This document shows positions 19,236 through 28,565 of a stretch of 64,000 bases of DNA, in pieces. Numbering within the stretch: the first letter of the stretch is position 1; each line of letters begins with the position of its first letter. Made by a program: the position numbers and the translations under genes. Source of the stretch: Kitasatospora cheerisanensis KCTC 2395 (lineage in GTDB: Bacteria; Actinomycetota; Actinomycetes; Streptomycetales; Streptomycetaceae); contig NZ_KK853997.1 in NCBI RefSeq assembly GCF_000696185.1, positions 7,732,325 to 7,796,324 of the forward strand, read 5' to 3'. Below the pieces are notes generated by a model. The model saw only the letters and a list, made by a program, of their open reading frames with translations. It was not told the origin of the DNA and made no database searches.

Positions 19236-21760
19236 TCAGATCGCGGTGGTGGGCCTGGCGCGGAGCAGGGCGCGGCCCGGGACGGCGGTGGCGGCCAGGC
19301 AGAGCAGCGCGGCCGCCGCACCGAGCGAGAGGGCGATGCCGAGCGGGACGTGCGGGGCGGCCGAGGTGAGCGCCCGGGTGAGCGGACTGAGCGTGGCCCA
19401 GGCGATCGCACCGCCGGCCGTCAGGCCGATCGCCGCGATCAGCAGCGCCTCCCAGCGCAGCATCGAGCGGACCTGACGGCGGGTACCGCCCGCCAGCCGC
19501 AGCAGGGCGATCTCGCGGCGGCGGTCCAGCACCGTCATCACCAGCGTGTTGGCGGCCGTCAGCGCCGCGAACCCGGCCAGCACGGCCGCCATCACGTTGT
19601 TCGCCCAGCCGTTCAGCTCGCGCTCGCGGTCGGCCTGCGCCGCGAAGCCCTGACGGTCCGTCACCGGCAGCCCGGACGGGGAGAGCGCGGACAGCGCCCT
19701 GGCGGTGGCCGCGCCGTCCGCCCCCGGGGCCTCGGCGACCAGCAGCCGCGCCGGGTACGGCGCATCGGTGTGCGCGGCGACCGCGGCCTTCGGCAGCAGG
19801 GCCTCCCCGAGACCCAGCCCCCGGCTGTAGACCGCCACCACCGTCGGCTCCACCCGGGTGCCGTCACCGAGCCAGAACGCCGCCCGCTGACCGACCTTCG
19901 CGTGCAGGCTCTCGGCCAGGAAGGAGTCCAGCGCCACCGTGTCGGCGGAGCGGCCGAGCTCGGCCAGCGAACCGGACGTCACCCCCGGATCCAGCACCTT
20001 CGCCAGCGCGGCCGGATCGCCGTCCACCGCCTGGGCGGTGGCCGAGCTGAGCGCGCCGGACGACTGGACCACCAGGCCGGTGGGCAGCAGCCCCACCGCC
20101 GCGTCCACGCCCGGCAGTTGCGCCGCCCGCCGCACGGCGTCCGAGGGCAGCCCGGGCGCGCCGGGGGCCGCGGCCACCACCCGGTCCGCCGTCAGACCCG
20201 CACGGACCTGCTCGGCGGCGGAGTGCTGGAGGCTGGACTGGAGGAACACCAGCGTCCCGCAGAAGGCGGTGACCATCACGATCGGGACGGTCGCCGAAGC
20301 CAGCCGCCGCGAGCCGGCCCGGGCGTTGTCGGCCGCCAGCGAGGCCGAGGCCCCGGCGGCGCGCAGCAGCACGCCCAGCAGGCCGACCGCGCCGCGCACC
20401 AGCCACGGGCCGAGCAGCCCCACCGCGACCAGGAAGCACATCACCACGCCCAGCGCGGTGTTCGCCGCCGCCGCACCGGGCAGTTGGGCGGCGACCACCG
20501 CCAGCGCGACCGCGCCCGCGGTGAACAGCGCGCCGAACACCGTCCGGACCGCGCCCGGCGCGCCCGGACCGGCAGCGGCCTCGCCGAGCGCCTGGGTGGG
20601 CCGCAGCCGGGCACAGCGCCGGGCCGCGAACCAGCCGGCCCCAGCGCCGTCACCGTGCACAGGGCGACCGACACCAGCAGCGGCAGCGGGCCCGCATCGA
20701 GCGACACCCCGGCGGGCACCGCACCGCGCGCGACCAGCTCGCCGAACCACCAGCGGGCCAGCGCCAGCCCGGGCAGCACCCCGATCGCCGACGCGACCGG
20801 CGCGACCAGCACCGCCTCGGTGGCGATCGCCCGGCGGACCTGACGGGGCGTCGCCCCGATCGTCCGCAGCAGCGCGAACTCGCGGGCCCGCTGACCGGTG
20901 GCCAGCGCGATGGTGCCGGCCAGCACGAACACGGCGGTCATGGTGGCCGTCCCGCCGAAGGAGCCGCCGAACCCGGCCAGCACCTCCTTGCCCCGGAGCA
21001 GCGCCGGCTGCTCCACGGCGCCGCGCTGCTGACCCGTCGTCACCTGCGCCTTGCCGTCCAGGGCGTGGCGCAGCGAGCGGGCCAGCGCGGACGGGTCGGT
21101 GCCGGGCGCCGGCCGCACCGCGAGGGCGTCGACCCGGCCGGGGTGGCCGGATATCCGGTCGGCGGCGCCGTCGGCGAACCAGGCCGTGGCGCGGCCGGGC
21201 TGGGCGTCGGCGAGACCGGAGACGCGGTAGGAGGCGGGGCCGGTGGGCGTGTCGACGGCGAGCACGGCGCCGGGGGCGAGGTGGGCGGCGCGGGCGCTCG
21301 CCGCGTCCAGCACCAGTTCGCCGTCGGCCGGGGCGCGGCCCTCGACGAGGCGCTCGCCCGGGGCGATGCCGAGCGCGGCCCAGCCGCGGCCGGTGAGCCC
21401 GGGCAGGCCGGAGGCTGCGGCCGACACCGGGAACGTGGAGTCGGGCCGGACCTGCCCGACACCAGGGACGGCGGCCACTGCGGCCGTCAACGAGGCGTCC
21501 AGCCGGGCCCGTTCGGGGAGGGCCTGGGCGATGGTGTCGGGATCCTCGCCGTGCACGACCGTCACCTCGACCTGCTGCTCGGCGGAGACCAGGATCGGCG
21601 CGTCCGCGTACCGGGCGGGCGCGAGGCTCGCGGTCAGGCCGGTCTGCAGCAGCACGCCGCAGGCCGTCACGATCGCCGAGGCGAACAGCAGGGCCAGGAA
21701 GGTGCCCGCGAACGACGCGGGCCGGAAGCGCACGGCGGCGCGGGCCAGTCCGGTGGTCAT
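19236..21760 (-). CDS. MacB/FtsX-type ABC transporter permease, frameshifted
   Basis: This is a large permease of about 840 residues with two FtsX domains. The N-terminal half (from ATG 21760) has a signal-anchor, a periplasmic domain and GTIALATGQRAREFALLRTI then GATPRQVRRAIATEA. The C-terminal half has a second periplasmic domain and the matching VLDRRREIALLRLAGGTRRQ. The frame changes near 20636-20643 (run GGCCCC), where one added base joins VALCTVTAL to AAGWFAARRCARLRPTQALG. Such permeases pair with MacB-like ATPases to export peptides, antibiotics or lipids. The start overlaps the micro-ORF stop (ATGA), and the ATPase gene is just upstream, so all three are one operon. Confidence 0.88.
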
Positions 21761-21948
21761 GCGGTCGGCTCCGAGGGGTGGAAGGGGAAGGGGCGGAAGC
21801 AGCAGGTGCTCGTGCGGCGGGCGTTTGTGGGGTCGGCGTTCGTGCGGTGCGGGCTCGTGCGCCGGGTGTTCGTGCGGTGCGGGCTCGTGCGATGGGTGCT
21901 TGTGCGGTGCGGGCTTGTGCGGTGCGGACGCAGGTGACGGGTGTTCAT
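21757..21948 (-). CDS. Micro-ORF of PHRT(S/N) repeats linking ATPase and permease genes
   Basis: A 63-codon frame starts with an ATG overlapping the ATPase stop (ATGA at 21945-21948) and ends with a TGA overlapping the permease ATG (ATGA at 21757-21760). Its product is built of five-residue units such as SPHRT, STHRT and NTRRT, followed by CCFRPFPFHPSEPTA. It is encoded by eight degenerate 15-bp repeats on 21811-21930. The exact coupling at both ends and the multiple-of-three repeat length suggest the frame is translated, if only to carry ribosomes to the permease. A frame left open by a 15-bp repeat could also arise by chance. No known peptide family is recognised. Confidence 0.45.
   Translation of the reverse strand: MNTRHLRPHRTSPHRTSTHRTSPHRTNTRRTSPHRTNADPTNARRTSTCCFRPFPFHPSEPTA
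21811..21930. repeat. Eight degenerate 15-bp tandem repeats
   Basis: The plus-strand consensus is YGTGCGGTGCGGGCT. The units begin at 21811 and run every 15 bases to 21930, with the second half of the unit most variable. They fill the gap between the ABC ATPase and permease genes. Confidence 0.85.
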
Positions 21949-22828
21949 GCGGCGGCGCCGGCCGGGCGGGTGGAGAGGGCGAGCATGCGCTCGGAGACGG
22001 TGTGCGCGTCCGGGTGGTGGAGCTCGCCCGCGAGGACGCCGCCGGCCAGGAACACCGCGCGGTCGGCGAAGGAGGCGGCGACCGGGTCGTGCGTGACCAT
22101 CACCACCGTCGCCCCCAGGCCGTCCACCGCGCTGCGCAGCAGGGCGAGGACCTCGTGCGCGCTGCGGGTGTCGAGCGCGCCGGTGGGCTCGTCGGCGAAG
22201 ATCACGTCCGGTCGGGTGATCAGGGCCCGGGCCAGCGCGACGCGCTGCTGCTGGCCGCCGGAGAGCTGGCCGGGCCGGCGGTTCGCGTGCTCGCCCAGGC
22301 CGACCGTGGCGAGCAGCTCGCGGGCGCGCGCCCGGTCCTGCCGCTCGCCGGCCAGGCGCTGGGGGAGCAGCACGTTCTGAAGGACCGTCAGCGAGGGCAG
22401 CAGGTTGAACGCCTGGAAGACGAAGCCGATCCGGCTGCGGCGGAGCTTGGTCAGCGCCTCCTCGCCGAGCGAGCCGATCTCGCGGCCGGCCAGCAGCACC
22501 TGCCCCGCGTCCGGCCGGTCGAGGCCGGCGGCGCACTGCAGGAAGGTGCTCTTGCCGGAGCCGGAGGGCCCCATCACGGCCGTGAAGCTGCCCGCCGCGA
22601 GCGCCAGGTCGATCCCGCCGAGGGCGTGCACCACGCCCGCGCCCCGCCCGTAGCTGCGGCGCACCCCGCGCAGTTCGATCGCGGGCAGCCCGGCCCCGGG
22701 CAGCCCGGCCCCTGTAGTCCGGCCGGGGGCGCGACCGGGCCGGCCCAGGGCGACCGGGGCGCGGCGGCGTCGGCGGCGGCGGGCGGGGTGGGCCGGCCGG
22801 GCTGGGAACGGCGCAGGCGGGGCGACAT
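21945..22828 (-). CDS. MacB/LolD-type ABC transporter ATP-binding protein
   Basis: The recognisable ATPase begins at AIELRGVRRSYGRGAGVVHA. It shows Walker A GPSGSGKST, the Q-loop FVFQAFNLLPSLT, the signature LSGGQQQRVALARAL, Walker B VIFADEPTGALDT and the switch MVTHDP. This set is typical of LolD/MacB exporters. The ATG at 22828, with GAGGAAGG upstream, starts a Pro/Ala-rich leader (MSPRLRRSQPGRPTPPAAAD) in a different frame. Joining it to the ATPase needs one extra base in the G/C runs at about 22690-22725, so another 1-nt loss is likely; alternatively the true start is nearer the domain. The permease is downstream in the same operon. Confidence 0.85.
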
Positions 22829-22936
22829 GGTGAAGCCTTCCTCGGAGGTGACGCCCCGGTGGTCCTCGTTTCCGGGGCATCGCCAACGCTAGGAAAACCG
22901 CAGGTCACGCACCATGGCGTGGGCCGGAGACTTCAA

Positions 22937-22954
22937 GGTGGGGTTACCCCCACC
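22937..22954. promoter_or_regulatory. Dyad upstream of the ABC exporter operon
   Basis: GGTGGGG / CCCCACC arms (7 bp) flank a TTAC centre, 109 bases upstream of the ATPase ATG. It may be an operator for the exporter. It could also be a weak terminator-like hairpin. Confidence 0.35.
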
Positions 22955-23041
22955 CCCGACCGGCGGCCAGCTCCAGGACCGGCCGTCGCCGGAGCCGTCG
23001 GCGCCGGATCCGGTCGGCACCGAGGGGGAGGACGGCCGGGC

Positions 23042-24079
23042 TCAGACCGGCCTGGACGCGCGCACCGGCACCTGGTTGGTGACCGCCAGCACCTCGCCCT
23101 GCGGCTGCACGCCGAGCGAGCGCCGCAGTTCGGCCACCTCCGGGTCGGCCAGCGAGACCGTGACGGTGTACGGCGCGGGGCCGGTGAGGACGTTGTGCCC
23201 GTCGGTGCGCGGCCCCAGCCCGGCGGCGAGCGCCTGCGCGTCCACGCCCGGGCAGAGCGCCGCGGCGGGGAGCACCACGTGCGCGACCGCGCCCGCCGAG
23301 GAGACCAGCCAGCCCCGGCCGTCGGGGGTGTGCGGCGCGCCCTCGACCGTCGCGGCCAGCCCGTACGCCCCGGCCAGCAGGCCGTCGGGGCCCTCGATCT
23401 CCACCGCGACGCCGTCCGGGCCGAGCGGCGCGGACAGCGCCAGCGGCGCGCCGGAGCCCGGACCGATCCGCAGGTCGAAGGTGAACTCGCCGGCCCGGCC
23501 TGCGTCGAGGTCCCGGTGGCCGTGGGCGGCCAGCAGCAGCGCCGGTCCTGACGACCCGTCGACGCTCAGCGAGGCCGGCGCCGCCGGGAAGCGGTGGTAG
23601 CCGTGCGTCCCGCACCGGCTGCCGGCGGACGTCCCGCCGCCGGGCAGCGCGCGGTCGACCGAGGGCGAGGGCCGGCCGGGACCGCCGGCGGTGCGGGCGA
23701 GCTGCGGGGTGTGCGCCCGCTGCGGTTCGAACAGCACGCCGCCGACCACCAGCAGCACGATCAGCAGCCCCAGCGCCGCCGTCCACTGCTCGCCCCGGCT
23801 GAGCGAGCGGAACCGGCGCAGCCGCCCGAACCGGCCGGTGCCGCCCGGGAGCTCGTGCCGCCCGCGGCGGCGGGAGCGGCGGGAGCGGCCCGGGCCGTCC
23901 GTCGACCAGCGGCGGCCGCCCGGGTCGACCGGCGGCTCGTGCCGCCAGCGCTCGGCCAGCATCCGGGCCCGGGCGGACGGTTCGCTCACGGTGGCGGCGC
24001 GGACGAACTCCTCGTCCAGGACGAGTCCTTCGAACGGGTCCGGCGGTTCGACGGCGTCGGGCGGGCGATGGTCGGACAT
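23042..24079 (-). CDS. Single-pass membrane protein with DEEFVRAA N-terminal motif
   Basis: The 345-residue protein has an acidic N-terminal cytoplasmic part with FEGLVLDEEFVRAATVSEPS. A very basic stretch (about 58-92) follows, then one membrane helix (about 102-119, WTAALGLLIVLLVVGGVLF) and an extracytoplasmic domain. That domain has two Cys-containing segments (SRCGTHGYHRFPA and AALCPGVDAQALAAGL). An early (D/E)xFVRAA motif and a basic stretch before a single helix recall the SCO2583-type membrane proteins of Streptomyces, but the match is from memory and partial. No function is known. The ATG at 24079 has a TACTGG -10 just upstream and looks leaderless. Confidence 0.7.
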   Translation of the reverse strand: MSDHRPPDAVEPPDPFEGLVLDEEFVRAATVSEPSARARMLAERWRHEPPVDPGGRRWSTDGPGRSRRSRRRGRHELPGGTGRFGRLRRFRSLSRGEQWTAALGLLIVLLVVGGVLFEPQRAHTPQLARTAGGPGRPSPSVDRALPGGGTSAGSRCGTHGYHRFPAAPASLSVDGSSGPALLLAAHGHRDLDAGRAGEFTFDLRIGPGSGAPLALSAPLGPDGVAVEIEGPDGLLAGAYGLAATVEGAPHTPDGRGWLVSSAGAVAHVVLPAAALCPGVDAQALAAGLGPRTDGHNVLTGPAPYTVTVSLADPEVAELRRSLGVQPQGEVLAVTNQVPVRASRPV

Positions 24080-24191
24080 TGTGCCAGTATGCCCGCCCCG
24101 GGTGACCTCGCGGGGGCTATGTTCTCCGATCAAGGACGCCACCGTCCCGGGAAGGCCCCGGGCGGTCGAACGTCCGGTGAGGAAGCCCGCC

Positions 24192-24542
24192 ATGCCGCAG
24201 ATCCTGATCGACCACTCGCCCGGCCTCGACTTCGACGCGACGGCCTTCGCCAAGGAGGTGCACCAGCTGATCCCCGAGGTGATCAACGCCGGCACCGCCG
24301 ACTGCAAGACCGTGGTGCGACCGGCCGCCACCCACCTGGTCGGTGACGGCTCGTCGGGCGAGGCGGTGGTCCTGGTCGAGATCAAGATCCTGGCCGGGCG
24401 CAGCGCCGAGGCCCGCGGCGAACTGTCCGCCCGGGTCACCGACCTGCTGCGCTCGCACGTCCGGGTGCCCGCCGCGTTCTGCGTCGAGATCACCGAACTC
24501 GACCGGGAGACCTACGTGTTCGTACACCACGCCGGGCACTGA
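24192..24542 (+). CDS. 5-carboxymethyl-2-hydroxymuconate isomerase-like tautomerase
   Basis: The 116-residue protein of the CHMI (HpaF-like) branch of the tautomerase superfamily begins MPQILIDHSPGLDFD. The second residue, Pro, is the catalytic base after Met removal. The family segments VVLVEIKILAGRSAEARGEL and CVEITELDRETYVFVHHA are present. CHMI isomerises a homoprotocatechuate ring-cleavage product, but no other gene of that pathway is in the window, so the true substrate is open. It stands alone, divergent from the membrane protein at 24079. Confidence 0.85.
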   Translation: MPQILIDHSPGLDFDATAFAKEVHQLIPEVINAGTADCKTVVRPAATHLVGDGSSGEAVVLVEIKILAGRSAEARGELSARVTDLLRSHVRVPAAFCVEITELDRETYVFVHHAGH

Positions 24543-24644
24543 CCGAGGCCGCCGGCCCATGTCACGGGGCGACGCCACGGGCCGGGTGCGGACTCGTCGA
24601 TGAGGGGCGGCCCGTCCGGTCACCCGGGGGGAGGCGACCCCGGG

Positions 24645-27600
24645 TCAGCGGGCCGCCGCCTCCCCGAGGATCACCGTCGCCGCCTCGGCCCACCGCACCC
24701 GTTCGGCGAGGCCGGTCCGAAGCTCCTCCGCCAGCTGGAACGAGCGGTTGCAGTCGCGCAGCTTCCGGTCGATGGCGCGGGCCCACCGGTCGGTGTCCTT
24801 CTCGTCGTCGCCGGACATCGCCACGATGTGCCGGTCGGCCTGCTCCCGGCCGAGCGTCTCGCGGAGCAGTTGGGCGAGCCCGCTCTCCGATCCGACCAGC
24901 ACCGGCAGCCCGTGCGCGATCGCCTCGACGCCCACCAGCCCGAACCCCTCGGCGCGGGACGGCATGACCAGCAGGCTGGCGCTGTTCAGGTCGTTGTCGA
25001 TGCGGTCCCGGGACGCCGCGTACCCGCGGACCACGACATCGAGTCGCGGATTGCCCGCCCAGGCCATGATCTGCGCGCGCTGCTCCTCGGCCGCCGCCTC
25101 GGGAGCGCCCCGTACCAGCAGCCGGACGCCGCGCAGACCGTCCTCCTCCATCCAGCGCGCGGCCCGGCCGCAGGCTGCGGCGGCGAGGTCGAGCCCCTTC
25201 AGCCGGGCGTCCTCGACCCGGCCGAGCAGCAGGACCCGGACCGGACGGCCGCCCGGCGGCACGCGCGACGGCGGCGAGGTGAACACGTCGAACCCGGGGT
25301 CGAGGCGCAGCGGCTGACGGCCGGGGGAGTCGGTGAACTCGGCCAGGAACTGGTCGTGCAGCCAGGGCCCGACCGCCACCACGCGGTGCGCGCTCCGGCC
25401 GAGCGCACGCTCGATGTCGGTCCGCTCCTCGGCGCGGAGCCCGGCGTCGCTGCCCCGGTCCGGCTTGTACCACTCGATCTCGTCCGGGGCCATGTGCACG
25501 AAGTGCAGGCGGCGGGCGGCCGGGAAGAAGTCGTCCGCGAGCTTCTTCGCGGCCGGCCCGGTGATCCGGCTGTGCCCGAGCACCAGGTCGGGGACCACCC
25601 CGTCCGGCAGGCCGGGCCGACTGGCCAGCCGCATGTCCTCGGACGCGCCGGGCATGCGGGGCGCCGGCAGCAGCGTGACGCCGACCCGCTCGGCGTCCTC
25701 CGACTCCTGGGTCGTGGCGTCCAGTACCACGCAGAACACCCGCGCGCCGGCCGCCACCAGGGCACGGCAGAGGTCGCGGTTGAGCGTGCTGAGACCACCG
25801 CGGGACGACGACCACTCGGTGGCCACGGACAGGATGACGGGCGCCCGGCCGACGGGTGGCTTTTCGGCGCCGACCGCCGGGGCAGTCCCAACGGCATCGA
25901 GCAGGTCGAGTGCGCGCCGCACGGCCGCGACCAGGTTGGCGCCGGTCTCCTCGCGCAGGGTGGCCGGGTCGGCGGCGTCCGGCATGAGCAGCAGCGCGAC
26001 GAAGTAGGTGGTCAGGCCGCGGGTCTCCAACACCTCGGCGGCGCGGGCGAGCTGAGCGGCCGCCACCGTCCGGTTCTCGTCCAGGAGTTCCGCCATGGCT
26101 GCGTTGTAGTGGCTGAGCGAGCGCTCCTGCGGACTGGAGGCCAGCTCGACGGCGTGCCCCGCCCAGCCGCGCGCGTCGCCGGCGAGCCCGGCGACCAGGC
26201 TGATGTAGGTCAGGTTGTTGGCCTGTTCCCAGCCCGGCGTGAGATCGAACGACGACTTCAGGTGGGTGAGCGCGGCGCGCAGGTCGCCGGCGTCGTACGC
26301 CGAGTAGCTGGCGTCGAGGCGGGATTCGCCCAACAGGGCCCGCGTCGGCCCGGTCGCCTTGTCGAACCAGTCGTCCGCCGGCCAGGTCTCCAGCGGGATC
26401 CTGCTGCGGTGGGCCGTGAGCCGGCCGCCCAGGGCCGCGATCTGCTCGGCGGCAGCCCGGAAGTCAGGACGGTCGGCCAGCACGATGTCGTCCGTGTCCG
26501 CCGAGTACAGCCAGCGTTCGACGCGGTGGCTGCCGAAGGTGCAGGTGACGGTGGTCAGGTCGAGGTTCGCGGGTTCGCCCGCCTGCAGGACGGCGTGGTG
26601 GAGCAGCTCGATCCGCGGGGAGGCGTCGGGCCCGCCGTCGGGCAGTGTCCTCAGCGCGTCGAAGACCTGGTCGAGGTGCCGGGCGGCCATGCCGGGGCAG
26701 CAGGTGGGGAAGACCCGCAGCGGTCCGCCGGCGAAGCCCTTCAGCAGGTGGTGGAGCCGGTCGACCATCAGCGCGTGCACGGGGTTGCGGCTGGTGAACG
26801 GCGTGCCGGAGGCGGACCCGAGGGTGCTCGCCGTCCACAGCCGGGCGTAGATCTCGTCGAAGAGTTCGGTCTCGATCGCGAACCCGAGGATCTCCTGGTT
26901 CGCCAGGACGCCGTCGGCGATCAGGGTCTTCCTGGTCCGGTCGAAGTCCGCGCGGGTGATCTCCGGCGGTCCGGTCATGCAGTAGGCGAACCAGGCGTCG
27001 TCCGCCGTGGCGTGGTCGAGCGCCGAGGAGAGCACGTTGAACGCGATCAGGTCGGTGCGCTCCAGCGAGCGCACCGCGCGGATCAGCGGGCGGTCGAGGA
27101 CGTCCCGGCGGCCCGACTCCATCCGGGAGCGGATGCCTTCGATGACTTTCGGGCTCAGCTCCATGCCGTCGGTGATGCCGTGCTGCCACTGGGCGAACAT
27201 CTCGTGGCAGTACAGCTGGATCTCGTACGGATTGCCGTCAGTGAGGTGGGTCAACGCGGCCACCACGTCGCCGGACGTGTGGCTGTGGAGGCCGACACTG
27301 CGCAGCGGTAGCAGCATGCAGTTCTGGATGTCCTCCCACTCGACGAAGCGGCGGACCTCGATCTCCCTGAACTGCCGCAGGATCGGCGAGTGCACCTCGG
27401 TGATCTGCTCGATCAGCCCCGAGGTTCCGGCGAGCACCAGCACCAGCCCGTGGACGCGCGAGGTGAGGAACCGCAGGATCGACAGCACCCGGGCGTCCTC
27501 GGCGATCACCTGGGCCTCGTCCACCAGCAGCACGATCGGATGGCCGAGCAGTCCCACGAAGTGCGCGAGGTCGGCCCGCAACGCCGCCTCCGGCACCCGG

Positions 27601-28058
27601 CCGCCCGGCCCGGTGAGCGCCACCGCCTCCGGGAACTCGAGCGGGGCCACGGCCTCCGCCCCGGCGGCTCCGGCCATCACCCGCCGCACCGCCGCCGTTC
27701 CGACGGGCGCGGTGCCCGCGGCCTCGGCGGCCTCGGCGGCTTCGGCGGCGACCACGGCGACGATCTCCTCGTAGAGCTTCCGGAAGAAGTCCGCGGGCTC
27801 CCGGTCGGTGTCGTTCAGCTCCACCCGCACCGTGGTGAACTTCCGTGCCGCGGCCAGTCGTTCGGTCGCATTGAGCAGGCTCGTCTTCCCGGCGGCCCGC
27901 GGGCCGTGCAGGACGACGCACACCGACGGCCGGTCCACGCATGCCTGGTCCAGTTCGTACCCGAGGACGGCCAACTCCTCGCCGCGCCCGGCGAAGACGG
28001 CGTCGTCGCGAACCGGGTTGCGGTAGTCGTACGGATTGCGCAACGCGGAAATGTCCAC
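24645..28058 (-). CDS. AAA/STAND-type ATPase fused to helical repeats and a GT4 glycosyltransferase
   Basis: The protein has 1137 residues. Residues about 20-420 are an ATPase: FAGRGEEL, Walker A HGPRAAGKTS (51-60), Walker B IVLLVDEAQ (about 175-183) and sensor LVLVLAGTSG (about 205). A winged-helix-like part follows with DLIAFNVLSSALDHA. The middle (about 420-735) is helical and includes a repeat-like SAYDAGDLRAALTHLKSSFD then SHYNAAMAELLDENRTVAAA. Residues about 738-1135 form a GT-B glycosyltransferase of family 4: SSSRGGLSTLNRDLCRAL, VLLLGRVEDARLKGLD and EGFGLVGVEAIAHGLPVLVG. The GTG at 28058 follows AGGGGG closely; the ATG at 28163 would add 35 Arg/Ser-rich residues. A sensor/switch ATPase controlling a sugar transferase is inferred. 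Confidence 0.85.
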   Translation of the reverse strand: MDISALRNPYDYRNPVRDDAVFAGRGEELAVLGYELDQACVDRPSVCVVLHGPRAAGKTSLLNATERLAAARKFTTVRVELNDTDREPADFFRKLYEEIVAVVAAEAAEAAEAAGTAPVGTAAVRRVMAGAAGAEAVAPLEFPEAVALTGPGGRVPEAALRADLAHFVGLLGHPIVLLVDEAQVIAEDARVLSILRFLTSRVHGLVLVLAGTSGLIEQITEVHSPILRQFREIEVRRFVEWEDIQNCMLLPLRSVGLHSHTSGDVVAALTHLTDGNPYEIQLYCHEMFAQWQHGITDGMELSPKVIEGIRSRMESGRRDVLDRPLIRAVRSLERTDLIAFNVLSSALDHATADDAWFAYCMTGPPEITRADFDRTRKTLIADGVLANQEILGFAIETELFDEIYARLWTASTLGSASGTPFTSRNPVHALMVDRLHHLLKGFAGGPLRVFPTCCPGMAARHLDQVFDALRTLPDGGPDASPRIELLHHAVLQAGEPANLDLTTVTCTFGSHRVERWLYSADTDDIVLADRPDFRAAAEQIAALGGRLTAHRSRIPLETWPADDWFDKATGPTRALLGESRLDASYSAYDAGDLRAALTHLKSSFDLTPGWEQANNLTYISLVAGLAGDARGWAGHAVELASSPQERSLSHYNAAMAELLDENRTVAAAQLARAAEVLETRGLTTYFVALLLMPDAADPATLREETGANLVAAVRRALDLLDAVGTAPAVGAEKPPVGRAPVILSVATEWSSSRGGLSTLNRDLCRALVAAGARVFCVVLDATTQESEDAERVGVTLLPAPRMPGASEDMRLASRPGLPDGVVPDLVLGHSRITGPAAKKLADDFFPAARRLHFVHMAPDEIEWYKPDRGSDAGLRAEERTDIERALGRSAHRVVAVGPWLHDQFLAEFTDSPGRQPLRLDPGFDVFTSPPSRVPPGGRPVRVLLLGRVEDARLKGLDLAAAACGRAARWMEEDGLRGVRLLVRGAPEAAAEEQRAQIMAWAGNPRLDVVVRGYAASRDRIDNDLNSASLLVMPSRAEGFGLVGVEAIAHGLPVLVGSESGLAQLLRETLGREQADRHIVAMSGDDEKDTDRWARAIDRKLRDCNRSFQLAEELRTGLAERVRWAEAATVILGEAAAR

Positions 28059-28145
28059 AAGCCCCCTGACCTCGCGTCGATCGTAGGGTCTGGGGGAGGC
28101 GGAGGGGAGGGTTCTGCGGACTGCCGACGGCCGGATTCCGGAAGT

Positions 28146-28176
28146 AACTGACGCTCTCGGCAACGGAACTGACGGT
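28146..28176. promoter_or_regulatory. Direct repeats upstream of the ATPase-GT4 gene
   Basis: AACTGACGCT (28146-28155) and AACTGACGGT (28167-28176) are direct copies 21 bp apart, two helical turns. They lie 88-118 bases upstream of the minus-strand GTG. This is the geometry of a tandem activator site; the regulator is unknown. Confidence 0.4.
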
Positions 28177-28267
28177 ACGTCGGCCGCAGCCTTCCGCTCC
28201 GGCGAGGCGAGGGCTCGGGGTGGCTGGGGCAGTAGCAGGCCGTTCGGGAGGTGGCAAGGGGGTGGTC

Positions 28268-28360
28268 GGTGGCGGGATCTCGCCAGTGCGGTGAACGGGG
28301 CGGTGGTGGGGCATCCCCGGCGGTCGGGCGGGGCTGGTGGCGGGACCTGGCCAATGTGCG
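28268..28360. repeat. Imperfect direct repeat pair in the divergent intergenic region
   Basis: GGTGGCGGGATCTCGCCAGT (28268) recurs as GGTGGCGGGACCTGGCCAAT (28336), 68 bp apart. The first copy is nearly palindromic (GGCGGGATCTCGCC). The whole gap 28059-28565 between the ATPase-GT4 gene and the protease has no gene. Besides these repeats and those at 28146 it contains a TTGTCA at 28388 that could be a -35 for the protease. Confidence 0.45.
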
Positions 28361-28565
28361 GGCGGGAGCTGTCCTTTTACCGTCCGCATTGTCATGCTAC
28401 TGCCCACCTCCCGTTCGGCGGCCGTCCCTCCCCACCCTGACGGGCCGTCACGAAGCGTGCGGGAGCAGCACGTCAGCGCCCGTACCGCCTCACGGTGCCA
28501 AGCCCGGCGCCCCGGTGCGCGGCGCGACCGCGCACCTGCGGTCTCGTGGAAGGGACACCCCGCAC

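Noticed and set aside
21811..21930. CRISPR array
   Set aside because: The units are 15 bp, directly adjacent, degenerate and without spacers, so this is a minisatellite.
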